A stretch of DNA of 64,000 bases, from assembly GCA_002343775.1 (NCBI GenBank), contig DDSH01000007.1, forward strand, positions 301,152 to 365,151. The letters are read 5' to 3'. A model generated the notes under the pieces. The model had not been told where the DNA came from, did not search any database, and saw only the letters and a list, made by a program, of their open reading frames with translations. Below, one piece after another: positions 36,354 to 46,034 of this stretch. Origin of the DNA: Anaerolineales bacterium UBA2395. GTDB lineage: Bacteria > Chloroflexota > Anaerolineae > Anaerolineales > Villigracilaceae. Positions within the stretch are counted from its first letter, which is position 1. The number at the start of each line of letters is the position of its first letter. Position numbers and translations under genes: made by a program.

Positions 36354-36554
36354 ATAAGATATAAACATAGGCAATATCAAGGCATAGTACTCAAAATCTT
36401 TAATCAACCATTATCCCGATAATCAGGAGTATATGACAAAAATTAAGTATACAAAAATTATTCGTAATACTTCAAATGTAGGATGCAAGGAATAAATCCC
36501 ACGCTCAGTTCGTGGAAGGCCACTTCGGGCGAGTCCGCTAGAAAGACCTGTCTC

Positions 36555-36989
36555 TTAAATTTCCAAATCCCCAATCCAAACCGCCCAATCTATTGCCTTC
36601 GCAAGCGGAGCGTCCGCGGTGATGAGGGGCAAGTCCAATTTCTGGGCGAGGACAGCATAACACGCGTCATAGGCAGTGAGTTTTTTCTCATTTGCCAGTT
36701 TCAATGCATCTTCAATCAATTCAGTTGTAGATGTAACTGTGAGGGCAAGTTCGTTCAGGTCTTTCAAGTCTGCCAGTGAATCTTCCAGCGGACGGTCAAA
36801 TCTGCGAGTGTATTTCAACAGGATATTGGCACATTCGATGTAGAACAAATCAGGGACGTGGATTTCTGCTTGCGGGTCATCGGCAAGTTTGGCAAAGAGA
36901 CGTTGAACTTTATCTGAAAATTCTTCTTCCACAAACAACTTAATCCCCACACTGGCATCAAGGACGCAACGTAAAAATACCTCGGTCAT
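36555..36989 (-). CDS. PIN-domain ribonuclease toxin (VapC-like)
   Basis: A 144-residue PIN-domain protein. Acidic catalytic residues are visible in RCVLDASVGIKLFVEEE (Asp), YIECANILLKY (Glu), LTAYDACYAVLAQ (Asp) and PLITADAPL (Asp). Such toxins cut RNA when freed from their antitoxin. The ATG overlaps the antitoxin stop as ATGA. Other PIN proteins are not toxins, but the paired RHH gene supports a toxin-antitoxin module. It lies at the GC-rich edge of the AT-rich island. Confidence 0.93.
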   Translation of the reverse strand: MTEVFLRCVLDASVGIKLFVEEEFSDKVQRLFAKLADDPQAEIHVPDLFYIECANILLKYTRRFDRPLEDSLADLKDLNELALTVTSTTELIEDALKLANEKKLTAYDACYAVLAQKLDLPLITADAPLAKAIDWAVWIGDLEI

Positions 36990-37228
36990 CGTTTACGATC
37001 CTCACGGAGTAAGTCCAATGACGAAGGCGCGTTCTTGGGAGCTTTGAAGCGTCTGCGCTGGATGGAATTTAAAACTTTAGCCTGTTTCATACGGCGCTCT
37101 TCAAGTTCGATTGCCTGAGACAGCAAGGTAATCACCTGAGCGCTCAGGGAACGGTTCTTGGCACTTGCCATGACCTGAATGCGCTGGTACAGGTCATCGG
37201 GCACACTGCGGACGTGGAGAGTATTCAT
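36986..37228 (-). CDS. FitA/VapB-like ribbon-helix-helix antitoxin
   Basis: An 80-residue protein with an N-terminal ribbon-helix-helix: LHVRSVPDDLYQRIQVMASA followed by NRSLSAQVITLLSQAI. The C-terminal ~35 residues are charged and probably wrap the toxin (RRRFKAPKNAPSS). As in FitAB-type pairs, it should bind DNA and repress the operon. It overlaps the PIN gene by 4 nt. Upstream (37229-37315) no clear operator palindrome was seen. Confidence 0.88.
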   Translation of the reverse strand: MNTLHVRSVPDDLYQRIQVMASAKNRSLSAQVITLLSQAIELEERRMKQAKVLNSIQRRRFKAPKNAPSSLDLLREDRKR

Positions 37229-37315
37229 AAGATTGTCCTTTCCACAGGGATTTTATCATTTTTGGTTGCATTGCGCAACCAGAGGAAAAGACCTGCCAAG
37301 TCCGAGTAATTACCC

Positions 37316-38416
37316 CTACGACAAAAAGACAATATCCATCGGATGGCGCATGAGCCGTAAAGCGCCATCTTTGACTTGCACAATTTCACTCAGCTTCACA
37401 AAATCCTGGTCGCTGACAATAAATACAGTGGGGTCGCCGTCTTCAAATAGACCTGCCAGAGTCAGGCTTTTATCGTTCTCATCGAACTCATAAGGAGTTC
37501 GGTCGCGTAAGGCAGTCCAATAGCCCTGCATTTTCTGGGCATACCAAACTTTGATGATCTTGCGGAACAGGTACGGGTGAATCTCCATCTCGTCCGTGAT
37601 GTTTTTGAGGTCGGCGATCTTGATCCCCTCGGTGACGCTTCTATCGTATACCCATAAGTTGGGAACCTTGCTAGTCCTTGTTACAGCGCTATTTTCAAGG
37701 GCTTGTCGCTTTTGAAGTCCGTCCGCTTGGGCGCGGCGCACGGCACCGATCAATTTATCACGCAGTTTTCCAGCCAGGGTCATAAAGAAATAGGGATACA
37801 CCAATCCATACCGCAGAAGTTGATAGTTGACGCTTTTTTCCAGACGCTCCGCGAGCATTTCTTTCGTCAATTCAGAACCGTCAGGGTCATTGGTATCGCC
37901 AGGGAACACCCACGCGAGCGGACGTCCATTCTTTTCGATGTTGCTAGTCACGATGTAGGCGGGAATGTGGTCGGTCTGTTTCTCGTCCAGCCAAACTTCC
38001 TGCCCATCTTTTTCAAAACAGGCTTTGGCAACCCAGGTCGTCTTGCCGAATTTGCGCCACTGCGGCTTTTTTACGCCCACCAGCCACATAAATGCCTCGG
38101 CGGCGACACGTCCAATTTCCTCTGGCTGTTTGTAATTGCCCGGAGCGGGCTTCCCAGCCTTGTCTTTTTCTTTCGATTTCAGGTCAGGCGGCGTCGGCAA
38201 CGGCATGGGCGAATAATGCGTCTCCAACGCGTCGATGCCTTCCAAACGCAATTGAACGGCGCCGTTCTCTTTGGTCAACTTTTCGGTAAAGGTATCTTTG
38301 TTATCGTTTTCCAGTCTGTCCCATAGGGCAGGGTTCGCGGCTTTGAACATCATCGAGTCACCATCCGGTGAATATCCCACCACATGCAGCGAACCTTTGA
38401 TCAATAAATATTTCAT
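37316..38416 (-). CDS. Staphylococcal nuclease (SNase)-like protein
   Basis: A 366-residue cytoplasmic protein. The N-terminal ~200 residues resemble a TNase/SNase OB-fold: GDSMMFKAAN, VQLRLEGIDALETHY, which aligns with the R-x-x-x-x-D-x-x-E active-site element. A ~35-residue insert (PPDLKSKEKDKAGKPAP) separates strands. The C-terminal ~150 residues (LLRYGLVYPYFFMTL, DGDPTVFIVSDQDFVKLSEIVQVK) are not recognised. The conserved second Arg is not obvious, so catalytic activity is uncertain. Adjacent to the PIN/RHH pair but with separate ribosome signals. Confidence 0.65.
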   Translation of the reverse strand: MKYLLIKGSLHVVGYSPDGDSMMFKAANPALWDRLENDNKDTFTEKLTKENGAVQLRLEGIDALETHYSPMPLPTPPDLKSKEKDKAGKPAPGNYKQPEEIGRVAAEAFMWLVGVKKPQWRKFGKTTWVAKACFEKDGQEVWLDEKQTDHIPAYIVTSNIEKNGRPLAWVFPGDTNDPDGSELTKEMLAERLEKSVNYQLLRYGLVYPYFFMTLAGKLRDKLIGAVRRAQADGLQKRQALENSAVTRTSKVPNLWVYDRSVTEGIKIADLKNITDEMEIHPYLFRKIIKVWYAQKMQGYWTALRDRTPYEFDENDKSLTLAGLFEDGDPTVFIVSDQDFVKLSEIVQVKDGALRLMRHPMDIVFLS

Positions 38417-38538
38417 TGAGTTTCCTCGGTAACAAACAGGTTGGATTGCTTAAGATTGCGTCGAGTGTACCAAATTCTCATCTGCTCGCGCAGAAAAACA
38501 TATCTCAGTAAAACAGGGAGACCGGAAAATTATTCTGC

Positions 38539-39747
38539 TTACCCCTTCTTCTTGCGGCGGTAAGCACCGGCAAGTCCGCCTTCGGAGGTCTCGCGGTAGA
38601 GTGAAGGCAAGGCATGACCCGTTTCACGCATGACTGACACCACATCATCATATGAGATGCGGTGTCCTCCATCCGTAAAAAGCGCGTAATCTGCGCTGGC
38701 AAGTGCCTGAGCCGCAGCAAACGCATTGCGTTCAATGCAAGGAATTTGCACCAACCCCGCCACGGGGTCACATGTCAAGCCGAGGTTGTGTTCCAGCCCC
38801 ATTTCAGCGGCATACTCGATCTGACGTGCCGTGCCGCCCAGCAGCTGCGCGGCAGCGCCCGCAGCCATCGCACAGGCAACGCCAACTTCTCCCTGGCAAC
38901 CAACTTCCGCTCCAGATATCGAAGCGTTATGTTTGGCGAGGTTGCCGATCAAGCCAGCCGTCGCCAATGCCCGCAGCACGGCATCATCCGAGCAATTCAA
39001 GGTCTCTTGCAAGGAGCGCAACACAGCCGGCAGAATGCCCGAAGAGCCGCACGTCGGCGCGGTGACGATTACTCCCCCGCTCGCATTCTCCTCCGAGACC
39101 GCCAGCGCATACGCCGAGACCAAACCCGCGCGTTGCAAAACGGCTCCAGAAAGAGTCGCCTTGCGATAGAACGACCATGATTTACGCGCCAACCCCAACC
39201 CGCCGGGGAGGACTCCCTCAGCATGCAGTCCGCGTTCGATGGCAGCACGCATCACAGCCCAGACCTCGCGCAGGTGATCCCAGATCTGCGGACCCTCTCG
39301 CGCCTCGACATACTCCCACAACGCCTGACCGGTTTGTTTGCACTGATCGAGGATCTCGCGCATCGATCTCAAATCGTAGACGTTCTGCGGAACGGGCAGG
39401 GTTCCGTCATCGCGCAACGCGCCTCCGCCTACCGAGTACACTTCCCAACGACCCAGGGCTTTTCCCTCCGCCGAGAGCGCTTCGAAACGCATCCCATTCG
39501 GGTGCAATGGCAATTGCTTCTCCGGCTTCCAAACGATCTCAATCTTTTCGGGGTCGAATAATTTTTTTATCGCCGCATCCGTCAAATGTCCGCGCCCGGT
39601 GGCAGCGAGGCTGCCGTACAACTTCACACGGTATGCCGCCGCAAAAGGGTAACGTCCGCGAAAGATTTCAGCCGCACGACGCGGTCCCATGGTGTGACTG
39701 CTCGAAGGTCCAACCCCGATGCGAAATAGTTCCTGAATGGATTCCAC
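38539..39747 (-). CDS. sdaA: L-serine ammonia-lyase, iron-sulfur-dependent, single chain
   Basis: A 402-residue 4Fe-4S serine dehydratase with both domains in one chain. The beta-type N-domain is MESIQELFRIGVGPSSSHTMGPRRA. The alpha-type C-domain has VIVTAPTCGSSGILPAVL, SAEVGCQGEVGVACAMAAG and LTCDPVAGLVQIPCIERNA, whose three Cys bind the cluster. It converts serine to pyruvate and ammonia. Full length for the single-chain class, cytoplasmic and monocistronic. Confidence 0.95.
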   Translation of the reverse strand: MESIQELFRIGVGPSSSHTMGPRRAAEIFRGRYPFAAAYRVKLYGSLAATGRGHLTDAAIKKLFDPEKIEIVWKPEKQLPLHPNGMRFEALSAEGKALGRWEVYSVGGGALRDDGTLPVPQNVYDLRSMREILDQCKQTGQALWEYVEAREGPQIWDHLREVWAVMRAAIERGLHAEGVLPGGLGLARKSWSFYRKATLSGAVLQRAGLVSAYALAVSEENASGGVIVTAPTCGSSGILPAVLRSLQETLNCSDDAVLRALATAGLIGNLAKHNASISGAEVGCQGEVGVACAMAAGAAAQLLGGTARQIEYAAEMGLEHNLGLTCDPVAGLVQIPCIERNAFAAAQALASADYALFTDGGHRISYDDVVSVMRETGHALPSLYRETSEGGLAGAYRRKKKG

Positions 39748-39890
39748 ATTTGCTCCTAAAATGTATTTTACGAAGAAAGTATACGATAAACCGATTCAGC
39801 GAGTGAATACGAGGCGTTCTGCATGGAGCCTTGTTGTTCAAGGTCGGATCACTGTAACCTGCGGATTAAAACCCCGAATAGACTTAAAAA

Positions 39891-39924
39891 TACCCCACCC
39901 AAACTCTTCCTGGTGGGTGGGGTA
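39891..39924 (-). terminator. Rho-independent terminator downstream of dnaA
   Basis: An 11-bp stem (39891-39901 with 39914-39924; TACCCCACCCA arm). On the minus strand it is followed by TTTTTAAGTC, 19 nt past the dnaA stop. Confidence 0.85.
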
Positions 39925-39942
39925 TCGAAAATGATGTCTTTT

Positions 39943-41292
39943 CTACGGCGCGTGAACCTGGTTATACAACTGCTGTTTGATGGAGACAATATCCTGTTCC
40001 AAACGGCGGTCGGCGTGGATCTGTTCCTTGATCTTTTCGTACGCCGACATGACCGTGGAATGGTCGCGCCCGCCAAGCACTTCCCCAATCTGAGGGAAGG
40101 ATATCTTCGCTTCTTCTCTCAAGAGATACATGGCGATCTGCCGTGGAAGCGCCACTTCCTTGGTGCGGTCACGGCTGAGGAGTTTTTCAGTGGTCAAGCC
40201 AAACTTGCGGGCAACCAGGTCTACAAGGTAGGTAGGCTCGATGTCATTGCGGGAAGGGATCAAGTCTGCCAACGCCACTTCGACCAGGTTGGGCGTCAAT
40301 GGCGATCCGCTCAAGTCGGCGTAGGCAATGATGCGATTAAGCGCGCCTTCCAGTTCGCGTATGTTGGATTGTACGCGCTGTGCAATGCCCTCGAGGATTT
40401 CGTCGGAGATATTGCGTCCGGTTCGCTCGGCTTTGGAACGCAGGATGGCGAGGCGGGTTTCGAGGTCGGGCGCCTGAATGTCGGCGGTCAAGCCCCACTC
40501 GAAGCGCGAACGCAGACGTTCTTCAAGCGTGATCAACGACTTCGGCGGTCTATCCGATGAGACGATGATCTGTTTGTCCTGTCCGTGCAGGGTATTGAAG
40601 GTGTGGAAGAATTCCTCCTGGGTGGATTCCTTCCCGGCGATGAATTGAATATCGTCGATCAGAAGCACGTCGGCGGACCGGTACTTTTCGCGGAAGGCTT
40701 GTGTGGTGTGCGTGCGGATGGCGGCGATCAGGTCGTTGGTGAATTCCTCGGAGGAAACGTACAAAATATTCAATCCGCTGGCATGACAGGCGTTGCCGAT
40801 GGCGTGCAGCAGGTGGGTTTTGCCGAGTCCCACGCCCCCGTACAGGAAAAGCGGGTTGTAGGCGCGGGCGGGCTTGTCTGCTACTGCCTGACAAGCCGCG
40901 TGCGCGAGGCGGTTCCCGGAGCCGACGACGTAGGTGTCGAAGGTGTAACGCGGATTCAAAGTCACGTGGCGGGGTTTCGGTTCCGGCGGGGTGATGACTA
41001 TCGAGGCAGGAGAAGCATCCGGCTCGGTGGAGGCGGAGTTTTCGTCGTTCTGAGAGACGATAAAGCTGACGGAGACTTTCGAGTTGAGGGTTTCGATCAA
41101 TAATTTGTTGACGGTGGCGGCAAGGCGGCTGTCGAGCCAGTCGCGCGCGTACGCATTGCGTACGCCAACGGTCAAAATCCCGTTCTCGTATCCAACAGGG
41201 CGTGTATCACGCACCCATGTGTCAAAAGATGCACGGGGCATGTCCATTTGAAGTTGTGCGATTACGGTCTGCCAAGCCTGCTCTGCGTTCAT
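39943..41292 (-). CDS. dnaA: Chromosomal replication initiator DnaA
   Basis: A 449-residue DnaA. The N-terminal DnaA domain I begins MNAEQAWQTVIAQLQ. AAA+ domain: Walker A YGGVGLGKTHLLHAIGN (152-159), Walker B VLLIDDIQFIAGKE, sensor 1 region IIVSSDRPPKSL, arginine-finger region RLRSRFEWG. The C-terminal HTH (~360-449) has GRDHSTVMSAYEKI, the DnaA-box recognition signature. The start at 41292 has AAGGA ~6 nt upstream; the frame is open to 41370 without family match. Isolated from rpmH by 30 kb. Confidence 0.97.
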   Translation of the reverse strand: MNAEQAWQTVIAQLQMDMPRASFDTWVRDTRPVGYENGILTVGVRNAYARDWLDSRLAATVNKLLIETLNSKVSVSFIVSQNDENSASTEPDASPASIVITPPEPKPRHVTLNPRYTFDTYVVGSGNRLAHAACQAVADKPARAYNPLFLYGGVGLGKTHLLHAIGNACHASGLNILYVSSEEFTNDLIAAIRTHTTQAFREKYRSADVLLIDDIQFIAGKESTQEEFFHTFNTLHGQDKQIIVSSDRPPKSLITLEERLRSRFEWGLTADIQAPDLETRLAILRSKAERTGRNISDEILEGIAQRVQSNIRELEGALNRIIAYADLSGSPLTPNLVEVALADLIPSRNDIEPTYLVDLVARKFGLTTEKLLSRDRTKEVALPRQIAMYLLREEAKISFPQIGEVLGGRDHSTVMSAYEKIKEQIHADRRLEQDIVSIKQQLYNQVHAP

Positions 41293-41765
41293 AAACGTTC
41301 CTTGAAGTATGGAATATGGTCTATTTTTTGCGTACATCGAACTAGCCCGCCCGTTCAGCGGCTTGTTCAAGGGGTTTTGCTTTGTTTGTAAATTGTCTTA
41401 CAGGGATTTTGGATGCAAGGGACAAACATCCATCATATCAGCGTGACGTTATTCTAGCAGAACATCTGCAAAGATAACAGTCGTTCAACCTACGATAAGT
41501 TAAAAAGATGTGTTTTTTTAAGGTTGGCAAATGTTAAAGAATTGTTATGTATTCCTTCGCTTTATACGTTTTGTTTAGAACGGGTGTTTCAGCCAAGAAC
41601 GCCTGTCCACTTATCCACACCCCCCATATATGGGCATTCAACCCCTTTTTCGGGCATAAACGCCATATTCATCTTAAAGAATGATGTGTGACAGGGTTTC
41701 GATTTATTCCGGTTGAGACTCTAATTCCTGTGACTCGTTTTGGAATGCATAACGAATCGCAGAGT
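41293..41765. other. 473-bp AT-rich gap upstream of dnaA; candidate oriC
   Basis: This non-coding gap contains one perfect DnaA box, TTATCCACA at 41611-41619, plus weaker A/T-rich stretches (TTTTTTTAAG, TTATACG, TTATGTATT) and a likely dnaA promoter. Further consensus boxes were not found by eye, which is fewer than expected for an origin. Only the position next to dnaA and its A/T content support it; GC skew was not computed. Confidence 0.4.
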
Positions 41766-43442
41766 TTATTGCCGGATGCCGCGCGGAACCCATACCATTA
41801 TGGTCGTTCCTTCGTCAACAGCGGATGATATATCAATGTCGCCACCGGTGGAACGTGCGCGAGTCTGCATGTTTGCCAATCCATGACCGATGAAGGTATG
41901 CATCTTTTCGATCTCGAAGCCTTTTCCATCGTCACGGATCTCCATCAAAGCGCGCTCTTCGGTCGTCCAAAGCGAGATTTGCACGTTTTTTGCCTTGGCA
42001 TGCTTGGCTGCGTTGGCTAACGCCTCCTGGCAGATGTGGAAAAGCGTCAGAGATTGCGTTTGGGTCAATTCTTTCAGTTCCGAATCGGGTGCAGTGAAGT
42101 GAACTTCGGAAAACGTATTGGCGCGATACTCGGTGATCAAGCGCCGAATGCCGCTCAGTAAGCCTTCATTGCCAAGTTGGCGCGGTCGTAAATCCAGAAT
42201 ATAGGCGCGGATGTCTCGAATCGCCTGGTTCAAACCGTCGATGGCACGGTGGATCTGTTCTTTTGTCGAGTTCGGATCCTCATTTAATGAAAGTTGTACG
42301 CCTTCGAGAGCCAAACCCACCCCGTAAATGGATTGGATAATGCCATCGTGCAAGTCCATGCCGATGCGATTCCTCTCCTCAAGCACTGCCAGGCGGCGGG
42401 CATTGGCATGCAAACGCGCATTTTCAATGGCGAGTCCCGCCCAGGTACCGACAGCGGTTAACATTTGCACACTGCGATCTTCAAAGGGAGTGGTGGAACG
42501 TGTTGCAACGCTCATGACACCCATCAGGTTTTCGCCGGAGAGCATCGGAATACATACGATCTGCTGAAACCCCGCTTTTACCACGGCATCGCGCAGGAAG
42601 CCGGGTTCGTTTGCAAGGTTCGTGCCGATGCGCGGCTCGCGCAATTTGGCAACTTTACCGATGAAGCCGTCGCCGATGTTGAAGATATTCCTCGTCCAGA
42701 ATGCTTCTGCTGCCTGTCCACGGTGCAGGACCATGCGCAGAGTGGATTTATCGTCTTCGAGCAGGAAGATCTCCCCCGCTTCGACCTTCATGTAGTTCAT
42801 CACCAAGCCAAGGGTTTTGTTCAGGATCTCGTCGAGTTCAAGGCTGGAGGTCAGAGTGGAAGCGATGCTGTTCAAGAACGCCATATCCACGTTACGGCGC
42901 GTCAGGGCGAGGTCGCGTTCCTTCATCTGATCGATCAGGCGCGCATTCGCAATGGCAGTGGCGGCGTAGGTGGCAAGCATCTGGATGATCATTTCATCGT
43001 CGGAGGAAAACTCGAACGAATCCAGTTTTTCCGTTAGATAAATTTGCCCCAGCTGCTTGTCATTGGCGCGGATGGGCACACCCAAAAATGAGACCATGTG
43101 CGGATGATTCTCGGGGAATCCCACCGAACTGGAATGGCTCTGAAGGATCGGCAGGCGCAGCGGCAAATCAGTATCCATCAGCTCGCCGATCAAACCGCGC
43201 CCCACCGGCGGATGCACAATGCGTTTGATCTCATTCTCGGTCATGCCTACAGTGATGAAGTTTGCAAGCCTCCCATCATCGTCCAGCACACCCAACGCCG
43301 CATAGCGCGCCCCCGCCTGCTCACATGCCGTGGATGCGATCCGCTCCAACAAGGTCTCCAGCGAAACATCCTTCACCAGCTCAAGGCTGGCAGCATGGAG
43401 CGCAAATAAACGTTCCTGCAACTGCTCACGAGTCAGCAACAT
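41766..43442 (-). CDS. GAF-GAF sensor histidine kinase, NarL-partner (HisKA_3) type
   Basis: A 558-residue soluble kinase. Two GAF domains (~27-168 and ~200-345) precede HisKA_3 with His365 in RNRIGMDLHDGIIQSIYGVG and a HATPase_c domain (LFHICQEALANAAKHA, REIRDDGKGFE-like, GHGLANMQTRA). This class phosphorylates LuxR/NarL-type response regulators; none adjoins the gene, so the partner is elsewhere. Divergent from the HMG-CoA reductase gene. The LADLE ligand may be redox, gas or small-molecule based; unknown. Confidence 0.95.
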   Translation of the reverse strand: MLLTREQLQERLFALHAASLELVKDVSLETLLERIASTACEQAGARYAALGVLDDDGRLANFITVGMTENEIKRIVHPPVGRGLIGELMDTDLPLRLPILQSHSSSVGFPENHPHMVSFLGVPIRANDKQLGQIYLTEKLDSFEFSSDDEMIIQMLATYAATAIANARLIDQMKERDLALTRRNVDMAFLNSIASTLTSSLELDEILNKTLGLVMNYMKVEAGEIFLLEDDKSTLRMVLHRGQAAEAFWTRNIFNIGDGFIGKVAKLREPRIGTNLANEPGFLRDAVVKAGFQQIVCIPMLSGENLMGVMSVATRSTTPFEDRSVQMLTAVGTWAGLAIENARLHANARRLAVLEERNRIGMDLHDGIIQSIYGVGLALEGVQLSLNEDPNSTKEQIHRAIDGLNQAIRDIRAYILDLRPRQLGNEGLLSGIRRLITEYRANTFSEVHFTAPDSELKELTQTQSLTLFHICQEALANAAKHAKAKNVQISLWTTEERALMEIRDDGKGFEIEKMHTFIGHGLANMQTRARSTGGDIDISSAVDEGTTIMVWVPRGIRQ

Positions 43443-43574
43443 GAAGATGACACCTCGCCAACATTATACCCGTCAAAACTCAAAAGATGCCTTTTCAATT
43501 TTGGCGGTCAGACCAAGCCGGTTATTTTTGATAGAATTTGAAAGAAAGCCAGCCGTACACTTGGGACAATTCCT

Positions 43575-44849
43575 ATGAAAACTTCTCGAATTTCCGGTTT
43601 TTACAACATGACCATTGAGGAGCGCCGCGCAAAACTGGCGGACGCTGCGCCTCTGACCCCACCCGGGCTTGACCCTTGGACCGACGGCGGACTCTCTCCC
43701 GAAGCCGCCGACCACATGATCGAAAACGTCGTCGGCTTGCACAGCCTGCCGCTGGGCATTGCACTCAACTTCATGGTCAACGGACGAGACGTGCTCGTGC
43801 CTATGACGCTTGAAGAGCCGTCGGTTGTGGCGGGCGCGTCGTTCATGGCGAAACTCGCCCGCGCCGGCGGCGGATTCCACGCCACCACCTCCGAGCCACA
43901 CATGATCGGGCAGATGCAGGTCATCAATGTGACCAATCTCAATGAAGCAAAGTTGAAAATCTACGAGAAAAAAGCCGAATTGCTCGAAGAAGCGGACTCC
44001 ATCGACCCCATTCTCAAAAAGTTTGGCGGTGGCGCGCGTGACCTCGAAGTGCGTATTTTCGACGACTCCCCCATCGGCGGTTTTTTGGTCGTTCACCTCA
44101 TTTATGATGTGCGCGACGCAATGGGCGCCAATGCGGTCAATACGGCTTGCGAGCGCCTTGCCCCCAAAATTGAGGCGATTACCGGCGGAAAAGTCCATTT
44201 ACGGATTTTGTCGAATTTAGCAGATCGCCGCATTGCCCGCGCACGTTGCACCATCCCTGTGAAGGAACTAGCGTTTGATTCTTTCTCGGGCGAAGAAGTT
44301 CGTGACGGAATCATCGCAGCCTACGCCTTTGCTTCTGTAGACCCATATCGCGCCGCAACCCACAACAAAGGCATCATGAACGGCGTGGATTCGGTGGTCA
44401 TCGCCACCGGGAATGATTGGCGTGCCATTGAAGCAGGGGCACATACCTACGCCGTGAAAAACGGTCATTACACCTCCCTCTCCACCTGGGGCAAAGATGC
44501 AGATGGAAATCTTGTTGGCACGCTCGAAATGCCAATGGCGGTGGGGATCGTCGGCGGCGCTACCAAAGTCCACCCGGCGGCGCAAGCGGCTGTGAAACTT
44601 ATGGGTGTCAAAACCGCCAGTGAGCTGGCTGAGATCATCGTCTCCGTTGGTCTCGCGCAAAACATGGCGGCGCTGCGTGCATTAGCCACCGAAGGCATCC
44701 AACGCGGGCATATGTCGCTACACGCAAGACAGGTCGCGATTGCGGCTGGCGCTACCGGCGATTTGGTTGAAAGGGTCGCTGCCCAAATGGTGGCGGAGAA
44801 GGTCGTAAGAATTGACCGCGCGGAAGAAATCTTGAAAGCGAAGAAATAA
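43575..44849 (+). CDS. mvaA: Hydroxymethylglutaryl-CoA reductase, class II
   Basis: A 424-residue class II HMG-CoA reductase. Typical elements are [48 protein letters not shown], and [26 protein letters not shown] in the catalytic centre, with [18 protein letters not shown]. Depending on direction it makes mevalonate for isoprenoids or degrades it; the neighbouring synthase genes favour biosynthesis. First gene of a plus-strand set mvaA-mvaS-thiolase. Start at 43575 chosen to keep the N-terminal [19 protein letters not shown]; an internal ATG at 43608 is an alternative. Confidence 0.95.
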   Translation: MKTSRISGFYNMTIEERRAKLADAAPLTPPGLDPWTDGGLSPEAADHMIENVVGLHSLPLGIALNFMVNGRDVLVPMTLEEPSVVAGASFMAKLARAGGGFHATTSEPHMIGQMQVINVTNLNEAKLKIYEKKAELLEEADSIDPILKKFGGGARDLEVRIFDDSPIGGFLVVHLIYDVRDAMGANAVNTACERLAPKIEAITGGKVHLRILSNLADRRIARARCTIPVKELAFDSFSGEEVRDGIIAAYAFASVDPYRAATHNKGIMNGVDSVVIATGNDWRAIEAGAHTYAVKNGHYTSLSTWGKDADGNLVGTLEMPMAVGIVGGATKVHPAAQAAVKLMGVKTASELAEIIVSVGLAQNMAALRALATEGIQRGHMSLHARQVAIAAGATGDLVERVAAQMVAEKVVRIDRAEEILKAKK

Positions 44850-44853
44850 TATT

Positions 44854-44883
44854 GCATGGGCAGACGGGTCCGTCTGCCCATGC
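44854..44883. repeat. 14-bp stem hairpin between mvaA and mvaS
   Basis: GCATGGGCAGACGG at 44854-44867 pairs perfectly with 44870-44883, leaving only two bases in the loop. It begins a few bases after the mvaA stop and ends 25 nt before the mvaS start. It may attenuate readthrough or be a dispersed repeat; no T-run follows. Confidence 0.7.
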
Positions 44884-44908
44884 TTTGACGAAGAATATAG
44901 GAACCCAA

Positions 44909-45985
44909 ATGACAACTCCCCAGTCTTCCCCCACCTTACTTAAACCCGTCAAACCGGTTGGAATCGTCGGCTATGGCGCTTACGTACCGCGATTCCGTCT
45001 CCCGGCAAAAGAAGTCGCCCGTGTATGGACAGGCAAGACGGGCGGACTCCCAATCAAAGAGAAAGCCGTGCCCGGCTTGGACGAAGACGTGATCACCATG
45101 TCCATTGAAGCGGCGCGGAATGCAATGGCGCGTGCCCAGATCGACCCGACCGAATTGCGCGCCGTGTGGGTCGGCTCGGAATCGCATCCGTATGCGGTCA
45201 AGCCGACATCCACCCTCGTCGCCGAGGCGATTGGCGCTGTCCCGAACACGCAAGCCGCAGACTGGGAATTCGCCTGCAAAGCGGGCACCGAAGCGATGGT
45301 CGCCGCGATGGGTCTGGTCGGCTCGGGCATGGGTCACTATGCCATGGCGATCGGCATGGACACGGCGCAGGGCAAACCCGGCGACGCACTTGAGTACACC
45401 GCAGGCGCGGGTGGCGGCGCGTACATTATCGGTCCCGCCGAAGAATCCCTCGCAACCATCAACGCCTCGTATTCCTACGTCACCGATACGCCCGATTTCT
45501 GGCGGCGCGAATATCAGAAATATCCAGAACATGGCATGCGCTTCACGGGCGAACCCGCTTACTTCAAGCACATCACCGAAGCCGCCACCCACTTAATGGA
45601 AGCGGCTGGCACGACTGCCAAAGATTACAAGTGGGCGGTCTTCCACCAGCCAAACACAAAATTCCCGCAGCGTGTGGCGGGTCAACTCGGGTTTTCAATG
45701 GAACAGATCGAGCCGGGTCTGCTCGTGCCGATCATTGGGAATACGTATGCAGGCGCGGCGATCATCGGCTTGACGGCGACTCTCGACATCGCCCAGCCTG
45801 GTGACCGAATCCTTGTCGTTTCGTTCGGCTCCGGCGCCGGATCTGATGCCTTCGACATCACTGTCACCGACAAAGTGACCGCCAGGCAAGGTCTCGCCAC
45901 GAAGACACAGGAATACATCAAACGCCGTACTGAAATTGACTACGCCACGTATGTGAGATTCCGCGGCAAATTGGCAATGAAATAA
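44909..45985 (+). CDS. mvaS: Hydroxymethylglutaryl-CoA synthase, archaeal-type
   Basis: A 358-residue thiolase-fold synthase condensing acetyl-CoA with acetoacetyl-CoA. The nucleophile Cys123 is in [20 protein letters not shown], with Glu/His partners in [15 protein letters not shown] region and [18 protein letters not shown]. The C-terminal [11 protein letters not shown] and the overall sequence are of the archaeal type that complexes with thiolase and a DUF35 protein. ATG at 44909 preferred, with AGGAA upstream; the ORF extends into the hairpin at 44852. Confidence 0.95.
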   Translation: MTTPQSSPTLLKPVKPVGIVGYGAYVPRFRLPAKEVARVWTGKTGGLPIKEKAVPGLDEDVITMSIEAARNAMARAQIDPTELRAVWVGSESHPYAVKPTSTLVAEAIGAVPNTQAADWEFACKAGTEAMVAAMGLVGSGMGHYAMAIGMDTAQGKPGDALEYTAGAGGGAYIIGPAEESLATINASYSYVTDTPDFWRREYQKYPEHGMRFTGEPAYFKHITEAATHLMEAAGTTAKDYKWAVFHQPNTKFPQRVAGQLGFSMEQIEPGLLVPIIGNTYAGAAIIGLTATLDIAQPGDRILVVSFGSGAGSDAFDITVTDKVTARQGLATKTQEYIKRRTEIDYATYVRFRGKLAMK

Positions 45986-46034
45986 ATTCGTAGGGGCACA
46001 CCATTGTCGTGCTCCACCATGAGGAAAACCTTAC

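Noticed and set aside
36434..36496. Twenty-codon ORF with an AGGAG site after the WD40 gene
   Set aside because: Very short, A/T-rich and without homology; cannot be separated from chance.
44936..45592. 218-codon minus-strand frame opposite mvaS
   Set aside because: Antisense to mvaS, whose catalytic motifs are intact; no ribosome site.
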